A stretch of 64,000 nucleotides of DNA from an uncultured Bacillaceae bacterium (GCA_947497585.1 CANMHG010000002.1:1-64000), one strand, 5' to 3'; counted from the first letter of the stretch, positions 37,116 through 48,865 are shown. The notes: a model not told the origin generated them from the sequence alone. Program-made: numbers and translations.

Positions 37116-39194
37116 TTATTTTACAAGAATCGCATTTGTATCTGCAAATAATTTAATGATATCAGCAAGATGCACCATTTGTGCTAATCGGTTATTTTTA
37201 ACAGCTTCATCTTCAGCCATAACCATTGTATGATCAAAATAATTATCAATATAAGGTTGTAGTGAACATAATAGTTCGAATGCCTCATTGGCATCTCTAT
37301 TAGTCGTAGCAGTTTCAACTTGGCTCGCAATTTGATTATACTGATCAAATAACTCTTTTTCCTGCTCTGAGGCAAACAGAGAAGGGTTAATCTCCATTTT
37401 AGTGCCTTTCTTAGAGATATTTAAAACTCTACTAAGTGACTCGATGGCCCCTTTAAAAGAAGGTGTTTCTTTTTCTTTTTCTAACACCTTTGCTCTATTT
37501 ACAAAGTAGCTAATGTTTCCAATGTTTGTTCCTAAAACAGCATCTGTAATATCATAACGTATCATATTATCAGCTAGAATATTTTTGAGTCTCATCTTAA
37601 AGAATTGAAGTAACTCTTCATAGACTTCACTTGTTTCACGTTTCCCTTTTTGTTGTTTAGAAAACTGTTCTAATGCTGTTTGTATTAGATTTTCTAGTGA
37701 TATATCCCAATTCTTATCTATCAGTATTTGGACAATCCCAGCTGCCTGTCTGCGAAGTGCATAAGGATCCTGGGAGCCTGTAGGAATCAAGCCGATAGAG
37801 AAGCAACCAATAATCGTATCTAACTTATCTGCTATACTTACAATTGCCCCAGTCTGAGAAGTCGGCACTGAATCCTCAGAATGACGTGGCATATAATGCT
37901 CGTTAATAGCTAATGCTACTTCATCACTTTCACCACTTAGTTTTGCATATCTCTCTCCCATAAAGCCTTGTAGCTCAGGGAATTCATAAACCATATGAGT
38001 GACTAAGTCAAACTTACAAATTTCAGCTGCTCGCTCTACCGTACTTAATTGATCATTACTTAGACCTACTAGTGAAGAGATTGTCGCAGAAAGCTCCTTT
38101 ACACGACGGACCTTATCGCCAATTGAGCCTAATTCCACATGATAAACAATTGAGTCAAGCTTTTTAACTAAATCATCAATTTTCAACTTTTGATCTTCTT
38201 TATAGAAAAAGTCAGCATCAGAAAGTCTTGCTCGTAAAACTTTTTCATTTCCCTTTGCTACTGTTTCAATGTGTTTATGATCACCATTTCGAATGGTTAT
38301 AAAAACAGGCAACAATTTACCATTTTGATCTTTTACTGGAAAATAACGTTGATGTTCTTTCATCGAAGTAATTAGCACTTCTTCTGGCAAACCTAAGAAT
38401 TCCTCCTCAAACTTACCAAATAAAGCTGTTGGATATTCAACCAAATTATTTACCTCTTCAAGTAAATCTTCATCAATGGGTACAATCCAGTTATTATCAA
38501 ATTCTAGGCTCTTAATTTGATTAACAATTGCTTCTTTTCTTTCTAAAGAATCTACAATAACATACTGTGAAAGCATCATTTTTTCATACTCCGATGCACT
38601 CTCAAGCTCGATTTGTTCACCCAGGAATCGGTGTCCCCATGTTTTTCGGTCACTTGTAACAGTTGAAATTGCCAACGGTATAATTTCATTACCAAATAGA
38701 GTTACCAACCATTTGATTGGTCTTACAAACTTTAGATCTTCATTTCCCCAACGCATATTCTTTGGAAAACTCATGTCTGTAATAAGCTGAGCTAACTCGT
38801 TTAACGTATCTTTTGTATCTAGACCCTTAACAAATTTTCTAACATGCACATATTCTACTCCATTTATTTCTTTAAAGTAGATATCCTCGACAGAAGCACC
38901 TTGGCCCCTTGCAAATCCTATTGCAGCTTTTGTCCACTCTCCATTGTCATCCAAAGCAATCTTTTTTGCAGGTCCTTTTGCCTCCGTATCAACATCTTGT
39001 TGTTTTTCAGCAACACCAGTTACAAGTACCGCCAGTCTTCTAGGCGTTGAATAGCTATGCACCTGATCAAAAGATATATTCTTTTCCATGAACCAATTTG
39101 TTAACTTAGAGGATAATTGGTTCATTGCATCCGTTACAAACCTGGCTGGCATTTCCTCTAATCCTATTTCTAAAAGCAAATCACGGTTATTCAT
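37116..39194 (-). CDS. glyS: Glycyl-tRNA synthetase beta subunit
   Basis: A 692-residue beta subunit of the heterotetrameric bacterial GlyRS, needed for tRNA recognition. It starts [20 protein letters not shown]. The mid-section has the HD-like segment [33 protein letters not shown] and the C-terminus an anticodon-binding domain with [25 protein letters not shown]. It overlaps glyQ by 8 nt, so the two subunits are translationally coupled. Confidence 0.96.
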   Translation of the reverse strand: MNNRDLLLEIGLEEMPARFVTDAMNQLSSKLTNWFMEKNISFDQVHSYSTPRRLAVLVTGVAEKQQDVDTEAKGPAKKIALDDNGEWTKAAIGFARGQGASVEDIYFKEINGVEYVHVRKFVKGLDTKDTLNELAQLITDMSFPKNMRWGNEDLKFVRPIKWLVTLFGNEIIPLAISTVTSDRKTWGHRFLGEQIELESASEYEKMMLSQYVIVDSLERKEAIVNQIKSLEFDNNWIVPIDEDLLEEVNNLVEYPTALFGKFEEEFLGLPEEVLITSMKEHQRYFPVKDQNGKLLPVFITIRNGDHKHIETVAKGNEKVLRARLSDADFFYKEDQKLKIDDLVKKLDSIVYHVELGSIGDKVRRVKELSATISSLVGLSNDQLSTVERAAEICKFDLVTHMVYEFPELQGFMGERYAKLSGESDEVALAINEHYMPRHSEDSVPTSQTGAIVSIADKLDTIIGCFSIGLIPTGSQDPYALRRQAAGIVQILIDKNWDISLENLIQTALEQFSKQQKGKRETSEVYEELLQFFKMRLKNILADNMIRYDITDAVLGTNIGNISYFVNRAKVLEKEKETPSFKGAIESLSRVLNISKKGTKMEINPSLFASEQEKELFDQYNQIASQVETATTNRDANEAFELLCSLQPYIDNYFDHTMVMAEDEAVKNNRLAQMVHLADIIKLFADTNAILVK

Positions 39195-40077
39195 TTGTGT
39201 TCCCCTCCTCTTTTTTTAACATTGGGAATCCTAGCTTTTCACGTTCTTGATAGAAGGTTTGAGCAACCTTTCTTGCAAGATTTCGTACTCTACCTATATA
39301 TCCTGTTCGTTCAGTAACTGAAATTGCACCTTTAGCATCTAGTTGATTAAATGTGTGAGAACATTTTAGTACATAATCATATGCTGGGTGCACAAGACCT
39401 TCATCCATCTGACGGTGTGCTTCTTTTTCATAAATCGAAAATAAATTAAAAAGCATCTCGGTATCTGAAGTCTCAAACGTATATTTGGAATGCTCATATT
39501 CAGGTTGAAGGAAAATGTCACGAACCGTAAAACCATTTGTCCATTCTAAATCAAACACATTCTCTTTATCTTGGATATAGGAAGCTAGCCTTTCTACACC
39601 ATACGTAATTTCAACTGAAACAGGCTTACATTCGATTCCACCTACTTGTTGGAAATAGGTGAACTGTGTAACCTCCATTCCGTCTAACCATACTTCCCAA
39701 CCTAACCCTGCTGCTCCTAGTGTTGGGGCTTCCCAGTTGTCTTCAACAAATCGAATATCATGTTGAAGTGGATCAATGCCTAAAGTCTTTAGGGAATCAA
39801 GGTAAAGTTCTTGAATATTATCAGGAGACGGTTTCATAATAACTTGAAACTGGTGATGCTGATACAGACGATTTGGATTTTCACCATATCTCCCATCAGC
39901 AGGTCGACGAGATGGCTCTACATAAGCTACATTCCATGGCTCTGGTCCTAGACTTCTTAAGAATGTATAGGGACTCATAGTACCCGCACCTTTTTCCACA
40001 TCATATGCCTGCATTAGAATACAACCTTGATCTGACCAGTGCTTTTGAAGAGTTAGTATCATATCTTGAATATTCAT
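39187..40077 (-). CDS. glyQ: Glycyl-tRNA synthetase alpha subunit
   Basis: A 296-residue class II catalytic subunit. It contains [46 protein letters not shown] and [21 protein letters not shown], with active-site residues in [13 protein letters not shown]. The start is MNIQDMI at 40077, set by CGGAGGT. The 10 residues further upstream are not conserved. A glycine T-box leader precedes it. Confidence 0.97.
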   Translation of the reverse strand: MNIQDMILTLQKHWSDQGCILMQAYDVEKGAGTMSPYTFLRSLGPEPWNVAYVEPSRRPADGRYGENPNRLYQHHQFQVIMKPSPDNIQELYLDSLKTLGIDPLQHDIRFVEDNWEAPTLGAAGLGWEVWLDGMEVTQFTYFQQVGGIECKPVSVEITYGVERLASYIQDKENVFDLEWTNGFTVRDIFLQPEYEHSKYTFETSDTEMLFNLFSIYEKEAHRQMDEGLVHPAYDYVLKCSHTFNQLDAKGAISVTERTGYIGRVRNLARKVAQTFYQEREKLGFPMLKKEEGNTNE

Positions 40078-40130
40078 TTTTAGTACACCTCCGAGTGTAG
40101 TTAACAAGTTTAATTTCTTTTTATGTACAA

Positions 40131-40345
40131 ATAAAAAACTCTCGCTCTATGCCTGAAATAGACATAGGGACGAGAGTTACCCGCGGTTCCACCCTATTTG
40201 CCACCTGTTAAGGTAAGCCTCTTTTATAAGAGTAAACACTCCAGAACGCCTTCGTTATTTGTCTATACCCTAGCTTGCACTATCCTAGGTTCGCTTTTAT
40301 AGACGGCAATAAGTACTACTTTCCTTCTACGTGTTTTATTTTTTT
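40131..40345 (-). ncRNA. T-box riboswitch (tRNA-Gly) of glyQS
   Basis: Minus-strand leader with the invariant antiterminator segment AGGGTGGAACCGCGG (40180-40195). A competing terminator hairpin follows (40137-40178, AACTCTCG...CGAGAGTT, then a T-run). Upstream is a Stem I-like fold with GTCTATA / TATAGAC flanking the apical loops. The probable specifier is GGC (glycine) at 40248-40250, in GAAGGCG. Uncharged tRNA-Gly would stabilise the antiterminator and switch on glyQS. Confidence 0.9.
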
Positions 40346-40399
40346 AATAGCTTAAAACATTTTTTAGTATGTTGTCAACTTTTTCTTGAAAAATTTAAC

Positions 40400-40590
40400 T
40401 TAGACCGTTTCTTTGCGCTGCAGGCACTTGCTTTCCGCGGGGAATTATGAAAAAGCCCAACTACCGGCTTTTTCAAGGGCGAATTCCCATCGGGGAGGGA
40501 GTCGAGCCTCCTCGACGTTCCGTCTGTGGGGTCTCGACCTTTCCTCTACTCCCGCAGGAGTCAAGTGCCTTCCGCTCCAATTCACTCTTC
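40400..40590. repeat. Nested palindromic repeat, copy 4, interrupted by a small hairpin insertion
   Basis: The same outer arms as copies 1 and 2 (AGGCACTTG / CAAGTGCCT), and inner GTCGAG / CTCGAC as in copy 3. After CCGCGGGG an extra segment of 48 nt (40443-40490) is present, followed by a second CGGGG. The 553-nt gap 40078-40631 therefore holds the T-box leader of glyQS and this repeat. Confidence 0.85.
40443..40490. mobile_element. 48-nt hairpin insertion inside repeat copy 4
   Basis: The segment is absent from the other three close copies. It contains a perfect inverted repeat GAAAAAGCC / GGCTTTTTC, and its ends extend into GGGAATT / AATTCCC. CGGGG occurs at both junctions, like a 5-bp target duplication. 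It has no coding capacity. I call it a miniature insertion by structure alone. Confidence 0.5.
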
Positions 40591-40631
40591 AATACCTATA
40601 AAAAGTACTAACTACACGAAAGTAAACAGTA

Positions 40632-41384
40632 TTAAAAAGAATTACGAAGTTGGTCCATTTGGTTTAGGAATCGTTTAGATTTTAGAGATAGTCCAGAGTA
40701 TTCGTCGTAGTAGGTAGTAATGATTTTCTTTATTTCAGCCTTTGTCTCATCTTTGACATCTATTTTTCCCAGTCTGTTTAAGTCAAAGTAATAAAAGATT
40801 CTTAGTAATTTTACTGTAGATTGGGATATTTTTAGATGGTGTGCGTCAATTGGAAGGCATCTGTGGCAGAGGAAGCCACCTTCTCGGATTGAAAAAGAGA
40901 ATTGGCCATCTGTGCTACCACATGCTGAGCATCTGTCTAATACAGGATGTAATCCTAGTACTTGCAACATTTTCATTTCATAAATAAAGGTAAGTATGTC
41001 TAAATCAAGACCTTCGTTCATAAAATGTAATGTTTGGTACAACAGCTCAAACAAGTAGGGATTAGGTTTTTTATCTTCGGTTGCTTTATCGGTTAATTCA
41101 ACAATGTAAGAGGCGTGTGCAGTGAGAAAAATATCTTCTCGTATTCCTCTCATTGTTTTAATAATTTCACCTTGCTGCAAGCCACCAAGTCCATTACTTC
41201 TTTGAACTAAGTAATAACCGTATGTAAAAGGCTGGGTAATAGAAGCGAGCCGGCTGCTCGGCTTTTTCGCTCCTCTAGCCATAACTCCAACCTTACCCCA
41301 TTCACGGGTATATAATGTCACAATTTTGTTATTTTCACCGTAATCGGTTGTTCGAATGACAATGCCTTCACATTTTTGGAACAA
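40632..41384 (-). CDS. recO: DNA repair protein RecO
   Basis: A 250-residue RecFOR-pathway protein that loads RecA. It has an N-terminal OB-fold ([47 protein letters not shown]), a helical middle and a four-cysteine zinc motif ([10 protein letters not shown] ... GFLCHRCLP). The start is set at TTG 41384 to give MFQKCEG as in relatives, with GGTGA just upstream. ATG four codons earlier is the alternative. Confidence 0.93.
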   Translation of the reverse strand: MFQKCEGIVIRTTDYGENNKIVTLYTREWGKVGVMARGAKKPSSRLASITQPFTYGYYLVQRSNGLGGLQQGEIIKTMRGIREDIFLTAHASYIVELTDKATEDKKPNPYLFELLYQTLHFMNEGLDLDILTFIYEMKMLQVLGLHPVLDRCSACGSTDGQFSFSIREGGFLCHRCLPIDAHHLKISQSTVKLLRIFYYFDLNRLGKIDVKDETKAEIKKIITTYYDEYSGLSLKSKRFLNQMDQLRNSF

Positions 41385-41439
41385 ACTAGTCACCATCCAA
41401 CAAGCTTTTTAGCTTGTTTTTATTCTTAAAGGCATGTCG

Positions 41440-41583
41440 TCATGAAATTGGAAAATCAGCTTCTGCTAGTTCATCATCCTGTATATCGGGTCTTTCTTCC
41501 TTCTCCTGTTCTAGTTGTTTAAAAAGAAGATACGTATCAATGTTACCTGTATTGCTAAACACCTTCCAGGTAAAATCTAACAT
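41440..41583 (-). CDS. yqzL: YqzL small protein
   Basis: A 47-residue frame read from the minus strand: MLDFTWKVFSNTGNIDTYLL and then a charged helix rich in Glu/Asp, ending ADFPIS. The opening MLDFTWKVFSxTGNIDTYLLxKE is characteristic of YqzL, found between era and recO in Bacillus. The ribosome site AAGGTGG precedes ATG. The function is unknown. It fills the gap between era and recO and was too short for common ORF cut-offs. Confidence 0.88.
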   Translation of the reverse strand: MLDFTWKVFSNTGNIDTYLLFKQLEQEKEERPDIQDDELAEADFPIS

Positions 41584-41765
41584 AAAAACCCCACCTTTCT
41601 GTTATTTAACAGTAGCAATATCTATCCAATTCCTTAACATTATCATGACCTTTTCCTTCAAAATCATGTTACACAATTTTTGCTAAAATGTGTAAGTTCC
41701 CATTAAAAGAAGGGTTTTGGGCCTATAATTTTTTTTACTAGCCCTGTTACAGACTTGTTAAATGT

Positions 41766-43092
<1,327 letters not shown>

Positions 43093-43188
43093 TTAAGAGA
43101 GGTGTACGTTTTATTTTACACACATCTAGCTAGGATTACATTATATCGCAGGAAGTGTAATTTAAAAGTTAACTCTTTTTCTAATTTA

Positions 43189-43578
43189 TTACAAACTTGT
43201 AATATAGCCTGAAAATATAATGGTCCCCACAACAACTGATATAAGCGCAAAAACTAAGACAGCCGCTGCCGCAACATCCTTTGCTTGTTTTGCTAAAGGG
43301 TGGTACTCCTTTGTCACTAAATCCACAACCCGCTCCAGCGCTGTATTCATTAATTCCAAGCTAAGCATTCCACCAATTAGAATAATAATAATGCTCCATT
43401 CTATTTTAGTAATATTCAAGTAAAAACTCAAACCAACTACAAAAACCGATATAACTAGATGGATTTGAAGATTTCTCTCCCTCTTAATTGCATGAATTAA
43501 ACCTTCTGTTGCAAAAGAAAAGCTTTTCACAAATCGATGAAATTCTGGTTTTTGTTTATCTTTTAAGTCCATAGGCAT
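43189..43578 (-). CDS. dgkA: Diacylglycerol/undecaprenol kinase family protein
   Basis: A 129-residue inner-membrane kinase with three membrane helices. FVKSFSFATEGLIHAIKRERNLQIHL and the signature SLELMNTALERVVDLVTKEYHPLAKQAKDVAAAAVLV contain the catalytic Glu and metal ligands. In Gram-positives this DgkA phosphorylates undecaprenol. It overlaps ybeY by 23 nt. Confidence 0.93.
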   Translation of the reverse strand: MPMDLKDKQKPEFHRFVKSFSFATEGLIHAIKRERNLQIHLVISVFVVGLSFYLNITKIEWSIIIILIGGMLSLELMNTALERVVDLVTKEYHPLAKQAKDVAAAAVLVFALISVVVGTIIFSGYITSL

Positions 43579-44026
43579 CTAGGATTTCCCTTTGTTTTGA
43601 AAACATAATTTCCTCTTCTTCTTGCTCTTCATGATCATATCCAACTAAGTGTAAAAAGCCATGGACAGCTAAAAAACCTAATTCCCTTAAGAATGAATGA
43701 CCATATTCCTCGGCCTGCTCTTTCGTTCTTGGTATCGAAATAATAATATCACCAAGAACCCTTGGCATATCTGCTCCAACAATTTCAATTTCCCCTTCAC
43801 CCATTTCCTCAAGGGCAAAGGAAATCACGTCAGTTGGATTATCTTTATCTCTGTAATCACGATTGATTTCTTGAATTCTTTCATTATCCACAAATGTAAT
43901 AGAAAGCTCTGAACCCTCTTCTACCCCTTCAATTGTGGCTGCAGAATTCAATAACCCAGTTAAGGTATTAATATGTTCTTCTGATACTTCTTGTGTTTCA
44001 TCAATAAAGTCGATTTCTAATCTCAT
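43556..44026 (-). CDS. ybeY: Endoribonuclease YbeY
   Basis: A 156-residue metal-dependent RNase involved in 16S rRNA 3' maturation. The zinc site is HGFLHLVGYDHE near residues 120-130 (H-x3-H-x5-H). Y-R-x-KD-x-PTDVISF precedes it. It overlaps the pgpH stop by 4 nt (ATGA) and dgkA by 23 nt, a tightly packed operon. Confidence 0.96.
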   Translation of the reverse strand: MRLEIDFIDETQEVSEEHINTLTGLLNSAATIEGVEEGSELSITFVDNERIQEINRDYRDKDNPTDVISFALEEMGEGEIEIVGADMPRVLGDIIISIPRTKEQAEEYGHSFLRELGFLAVHGFLHLVGYDHEEQEEEEIMFSKQREILDAYGLKR

Positions 44027-46230
44027 GCTTCCTTCACCTTCGTATTCGTAGCTTCTGGGTATTCTATTCTTGAGTGAAATATTCCTTTTAATGTTTCACA
44101 GAAAGAATGTAATACTATATCTAATTCTTTTAGTGTTAAATCACATTCATTTAATTGTCCATCTTGAAGTCTATCTGTAATAATGCTTCTAGCCAATGAC
44201 TCAATTTTTTCTGACGTTGGATTTGATAACGAACGGACTGCAGCTTCTACACTATCAGCAATTCCAATAATAGCTGACTCTTTCGTTTGAGCCTTAGGTC
44301 CAGGATATCTAAAATCCTCCTCATGAACTTCTTCTTCTTTTTGCTTTGCTTGATGATAAAAATACTTTAAGAGCGTGGTACCATGATGCTCCAATGCTAT
44401 ATCAACAAATTCCTTTGGCATCTTATTATTCCTAAGATAGTCTGCACCATCCGTGGCATGAGCGATAATGATACTTTTACTTAAATGTGGTGCAATTTTA
44501 TCATGTGGGTTATCAATGTTTAACTGATTTTCAATGAAAAAATGAGGTCTTCTTGTTTTCCCAATATCATGATAATACGAAGCTACCCTAGCTAATAAGC
44601 CATTTGCCCCAATTGCTTCACAAGCTGCTTCAGCTAAATTTGCAACCATTACACTGTGATGATAAGTACCAGGTGCCTCCGTTAAAATTTTCCTCAATAA
44701 CGGATGGTTCGGATTTGATAATTCAATTAATCTCATTGTTGAAAGAATACCAAAACCAGCCTCAAAGAATGGCAGTAACCCAATGGTTAAAACTGCAGCT
44801 ACAATACCTGAAACAATTGCCATTACGATATAAGAGCCTACCTCCATACTTGAATAATGACTATTTTTCATCAGTAGAATTGCAGATAATATAGCAAAGT
44901 TAATAAGTGAAATAAATAGACCAGCTTGTAATATCTTTGACCTACGATTATGCTGACTCAAAAATAATACGCCTGCGAGTCCAGCGAATAAGTAATATAA
45001 GCCAATTGAAAAATTTAAAGAACCAGTAATACCTTCATTAAAAATAATACTTCCACATATTGCGAAAATAATGCTAGTTACAATAGCAAGTCTCTCATTA
45101 ATTAATAATTTTACAAGTAATGGACCCATTGCAACGGGAACAATATATCCTATTTCAGAATATTCGATTTGTTGAAATAAGCTTATCATCTTCATGAAGA
45201 GAATTGTCAGTGTAAAAATTAAACCATAAATTAATAAATAAGTATTTCTATTTCTATTTTTAGGTATTCCTTCTAAAAAGTAATAAATAATAAGTGCCAT
45301 AAGAAGGGTGACTATAAGTCCTAATCCTAAAAAAGGTTGAACCGAATTCTCTGTGTCAATTAAACCTACAAATTCAAGTTGTTTATAAATCTCTCTACTA
45401 ATCAGTTGACCTTCTTCTACAAGTATCTGGCCTTGCAGTATTTTAACTGGCTCAATACTATCAATTGCTTGTTGTCGTTTTTCCTCAGTTGCAACAGGGT
45501 CATAGTACACATTTTGAATCACAGCATACTTTGCTAACTCAACCATTGAATTTTTTAAGGAACTATCTAAACTAGTATATTGTAATTCAGTTTCTACACT
45601 ATTTTTAGCTTTTTCAACCCCGCTAGCAGGAATTGATTTGTTCATTATATTATTTACAGCTGTTACGGTAGCATCCTTTGCACGAACAAGATGTTCTGGT
45701 TTTGCATTTAAAAGTGTAATTAATAACTCATCCGATAAATCCTTAGAAAGATCTGAGGGAAGTATTGATTTCAATCTAATTAGTTTTTCAGAAGTTGTAG
45801 GAACTAATGGCTTAACCTGATTTTGTCCATCCTCTTCTCCAGCTTGAGCTTTTTCTAATTCACTGTTTTTAAGCTCATATTCTTCTATAATTTCCTCATT
45901 TACTTCGTCAACAGATGAAAAGATCGATCTTACTAAATCAATCCGATTTTGAGCATACTCTCTTTTCAATGTGTAGACATCTTCTACTTCATCTGCAGCT
46001 TTTTTCTGTTTCTTTTCAGTGCTTATTTTGTCTTCAATCGTAATAGGAGAACGTATTGTATTTTCAGAAACAGTAAACAGGTCTAGATTTAGCTGTTCAG
46101 GCTTTACATTACTAAACATGGCAATGTACATGACAGTTGCAAGTATAGAGTATATGACGATATGGAGGAAACGAAATCTTTTTAGTATATCTATTATTCG
46201 ATGGACATGGCTAAAGTATTTACTACTCAT
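44023..46230 (-). CDS. pgpH: Cyclic-di-AMP phosphodiesterase PgpH (7TM-HD protein YqfF)
   Basis: A 735-residue membrane protein. An N-terminal helix is followed by a large extracytoplasmic 7TM-7TMR_HDED domain (about residues 45-290), seven membrane segments (290-500) and a C-terminal HD domain with HSVMVANLAEAACE, SYYHDIGK, and IIAHATDGADYLR/ALEHHGT. In Bacillus and Listeria this family hydrolyses c-di-AMP. It is cotranscribed with phoH and ybeY. Confidence 0.92.
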   Translation of the reverse strand: MSSKYFSHVHRIIDILKRFRFLHIVIYSILATVMYIAMFSNVKPEQLNLDLFTVSENTIRSPITIEDKISTEKKQKKAADEVEDVYTLKREYAQNRIDLVRSIFSSVDEVNEEIIEEYELKNSELEKAQAGEEDGQNQVKPLVPTTSEKLIRLKSILPSDLSKDLSDELLITLLNAKPEHLVRAKDATVTAVNNIMNKSIPASGVEKAKNSVETELQYTSLDSSLKNSMVELAKYAVIQNVYYDPVATEEKRQQAIDSIEPVKILQGQILVEEGQLISREIYKQLEFVGLIDTENSVQPFLGLGLIVTLLMALIIYYFLEGIPKNRNRNTYLLIYGLIFTLTILFMKMISLFQQIEYSEIGYIVPVAMGPLLVKLLINERLAIVTSIIFAICGSIIFNEGITGSLNFSIGLYYLFAGLAGVLFLSQHNRRSKILQAGLFISLINFAILSAILLMKNSHYSSMEVGSYIVMAIVSGIVAAVLTIGLLPFFEAGFGILSTMRLIELSNPNHPLLRKILTEAPGTYHHSVMVANLAEAACEAIGANGLLARVASYYHDIGKTRRPHFFIENQLNIDNPHDKIAPHLSKSIIIAHATDGADYLRNNKMPKEFVDIALEHHGTTLLKYFYHQAKQKEEEVHEEDFRYPGPKAQTKESAIIGIADSVEAAVRSLSNPTSEKIESLARSIITDRLQDGQLNECDLTLKELDIVLHSFCETLKGIFHSRIEYPEATNTKVKEA

Positions 46231-46317
46231 TCTCTAATACCTCCTTATAGCTAGCATCAATGTTTATTCATTCATTATGGAAAAAAAGACCCATACAAGA
46301 AGATGGGTCTCGAGCGG

Positions 46318-47277
46318 TCAATTCTCAGCTTTATCATATGCATCAATAATTTTTGCTACTAATGGATGACGAACAACATCCGTTTGTTCTAGAAAGATAA
46401 ATGAAGCACCATTTACACCTTTTAGAACATCCTTAGCGATTGTTAGCCCAGATTTAACTCCTTTAGGAAGGTCAACCTGCGAAATGTCACCAGTGATGAC
46501 CATTTTTGATCCAAAACCAAGTCTTGTTAGAAACATTTTCATTTGTGCTGATGTTGTATTTTGCGCTTCATCTAATATTACAAATGAATCATCAAGTGTT
46601 CTACCTCTCATATAGGCAAGCGGAGCAATCTCGATAGTTCCTCTTTCAAGCAGACGAAGTGTATGCTCTTGTCCTAATACATCATGCAAAGCATCATATA
46701 AAGGTCTTAAATAAGGATCTACTTTTTCCTTTAAATCTCCTGGAAGGAATCCAAGACTCTCACCAGCTTCGACAGCTGGTCGAGTTAAAATGATTTTTTT
46801 GACGCTGCTATTTTTTAATGCAGCAACCGCCATGACCACTGCCAAGTAAGTTTTACCTGTACCTGCAGGACCAATTCCAAATACTAGATCATTATTTTTA
46901 ATAGCTCCAACATATTGTCTTTGACCTAAGGTTTTTACACGAATTGATTTACCCTTAACATTTTTAGTTATTTCCTCTTGGTATAATTCTTGGAAATAAT
47001 CTAGCTTTCCAGCTTGAGCCATTTGAATGGCATATAAAACATCACGTTCAGTGATTGAAATACCTTTACGAATAACTGCTAGTAGGCAGTTAAGAATCTC
47101 TTCGACGAGCTTTGTTTTGTCAGAGTCTCCCGAGACGCTAACAGCTTCACCTCTTGTTACAATGGTTACTTCTAGCTCTTCCTCGATACGCTTTAAGTTT
47201 ACATCATTTGTTCCAAAAAGAGCAATTGCTTCATTTGGGTTCTCTAATTGATTTATTGTGATTAAGTCTTCTGACAT
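46318..47277 (-). CDS. phoH: PhoH-like ATPase
   Basis: A 319-residue cytoplasmic P-loop ATPase. Walker A is GIGPAGTGKTYLAVVMAVAAL and Walker B SFVILDEAQNTTSAQMKMFLTR. A PIN/KH-like N-terminus of about 120 residues precedes it. The precise role is unclear. The gene groups with ybeY and era, which suggests RNA or ribosome metabolism. It follows yqfD by 3 nt. Confidence 0.93.
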   Translation of the reverse strand: MSEDLITINQLENPNEAIALFGTNDVNLKRIEEELEVTIVTRGEAVSVSGDSDKTKLVEEILNCLLAVIRKGISITERDVLYAIQMAQAGKLDYFQELYQEEITKNVKGKSIRVKTLGQRQYVGAIKNNDLVFGIGPAGTGKTYLAVVMAVAALKNSSVKKIILTRPAVEAGESLGFLPGDLKEKVDPYLRPLYDALHDVLGQEHTLRLLERGTIEIAPLAYMRGRTLDDSFVILDEAQNTTSAQMKMFLTRLGFGSKMVITGDISQVDLPKGVKSGLTIAKDVLKGVNGASFIFLEQTDVVRHPLVAKIIDAYDKAEN

Positions 47278-47280
47278 CCT

Positions 47281-48468
47281 TTAGTCTCCTTGAACTAATG
47301 GTATTGAAGTGACAATATTTTCGATTACCTGATAATGTATTGATAACCTTACTTTACCATTCTCATGAGATTGGTGCAAAACTTTTTCACCTTTTATTTT
47401 TGCATCCTCATCTAACTCTTCCACTAATTTGCTTTTTGCATACTGTTTTGCCACTTCTTTTGCTTGTTCAACAGTATACGTTCTTTCAACTTCCTCGTTT
47501 TCTCTGCTTGTAATTTTATTATAAGCAATAGGTAAGTTCCATTTAATAAAACGTATTGGTTTCTCATGTGTTTCCGTTTCAAAACTTTTGAATTCATTCT
47601 TGCCGAAACCCCAAATTGGTAAAGACCAATTCCAAAACTTTAAATAATGTTTAGTTTTATAATTACCAGTAAACACATAAAATTTCGTTGTAAGTTCTAC
47701 CATTACCTCAGACTTGTACCATGTTTCGCCAAAAATTTTTGCACGAGCAGGCACAATCTTCGTTTGGCCCTCTTTTCCGATAATCCCCGATACTAAGACT
47801 TGCCCCTCTGTTACATGGTCATTTACCGTAACTAAAGGCATGCCTTCCTCAACAAACATATCTGTTATAACAGCTTTCTTCTTAGCTGTTAGGTGACGCG
47901 GACTAATGAATTCAGGCTTCTCAGGTTGATTTTTCTCAACCACCTGGAAGTGATAGGTCGTCCCTTTTAACTCCACACCAACCCAAGTAATCGCATCAAT
48001 GTTATCTGATAGTTGACGTTGAATTGTCTCAACATCTGCAATCAAAAATTGTAGCTTCCCTTTTTGCACACCAATTTCTGTTAATTCTTTACGCAAAAGA
48101 TGTTCAGTTTCAGGTTTTGCCCCTTCAATTTGTATTCCCCAAATCATATTAGATAAGAGGGTAATAATCGAAATAAATAATATCGCACCGATTAAGAAAC
48201 CACTATTTAGTAATGTTCTCCTAATTAAAAATGGCAAGCCTTTCTTGCCAATAAAACGAAGCCTGCAGTCACTTTTCCTCACTAAGGGACGTATTTTTGA
48301 AATGTCCCTCAGATTTATATGACAAGTGCAGGAATCAGTATATGGTTTCTTCACATCCCATATTGGGATTCCATTTCTTACACAATCATTTAGAAAACGC
48401 TCGATACCTTTACCTGTTACTTTAATTTTTACACTACCAGAAAAAAAGTTCATCCATTGATTCTTCAT
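47281..48468 (-). CDS. yqfD: Sporulation protein YqfD
   Basis: A 395-residue protein with a cytoplasmic N-terminus (about 90 residues), one membrane helix (about 92-115) and a long extracytoplasmic part with beta-rich repeats (WVGVELKGTTYHFQVVEKNQPE; VNDHVTEGQVLVSGIIGKEGQ). The family is made in the mother cell under sigma-E in B. subtilis and is needed for normal sporulation. It follows yqfC with an 18-nt gap. Confidence 0.9.
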   Translation of the reverse strand: MKNQWMNFFSGSVKIKVTGKGIERFLNDCVRNGIPIWDVKKPYTDSCTCHINLRDISKIRPLVRKSDCRLRFIGKKGLPFLIRRTLLNSGFLIGAILFISIITLLSNMIWGIQIEGAKPETEHLLRKELTEIGVQKGKLQFLIADVETIQRQLSDNIDAITWVGVELKGTTYHFQVVEKNQPEKPEFISPRHLTAKKKAVITDMFVEEGMPLVTVNDHVTEGQVLVSGIIGKEGQTKIVPARAKIFGETWYKSEVMVELTTKFYVFTGNYKTKHYLKFWNWSLPIWGFGKNEFKSFETETHEKPIRFIKWNLPIAYNKITSRENEEVERTYTVEQAKEVAKQYAKSKLVEELDEDAKIKGEKVLHQSHENGKVRLSIHYQVIENIVTSIPLVQGD

Positions 48469-48486
48469 TTCGCTCCCCCTCAGAGT

Positions 48487-48771
48487 CTAATTTTCTATAT
48501 AGAGAACCTCGTCAATCTTTCCTTCCAGTAATATTTCTTCAGGAAGTATCGTCTTAATCACAAAAGATTGTCCTTTAATTAGTAATTGTCCTTGCTTAAG
48601 CAGTAATCTTAATTCTTTATCAGAAAAAGTTAAAAGTCCTCTATGATTTTCGATATAAATATGTATTTGACCTATCATCGTAATTCTCGGAAGATCCATC
48701 ATTACATCTTGGGGTAGTTCCATCTTTGATGTAATCCAATTTCTCATGCGGTTTTGCCATTTTTTGCCCAT
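48487..48771 (-). CDS. yqfC: Sporulation protein YqfC
   Basis: A 94-residue soluble protein with DLPRITMIGQIHIYIENHRGLLTFSDKELRLLLKQGQLLIKG, the diagnostic core of the YqfC/YabP family. It forms the sigma-E-controlled yqfC-yqfD pair in B. subtilis. The upstream hairpin at 48779-48820 separates it from the floA group, consistent with its own sporulation promoter. Confidence 0.9.
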   Translation of the reverse strand: MGKKWQNRMRNWITSKMELPQDVMMDLPRITMIGQIHIYIENHRGLLTFSDKELRLLLKQGQLLIKGQSFVIKTILPEEILLEGKIDEVLYIEN

Positions 48772-48778
48772 AAAAAAG

Positions 48779-48820
48779 AACCCCCTTTCATCTCATGTTT
48801 ATGAGAAATGAAAAGGGGTT
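48779..48820 (-). terminator. Terminator of the nfeD-floA-yqfB unit
   Basis: A long stem AACCCC..TTTCAT..TCAT / ATGA..ATGAAA.GGGGTT closes the transcript before yqfC. TTTTTT follows on the minus strand. Confidence 0.85.
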
Positions 48821-48865
48821 AGAACATGTAAAGTGACCTACGATTAAATTACTAAAGCAATAGAC

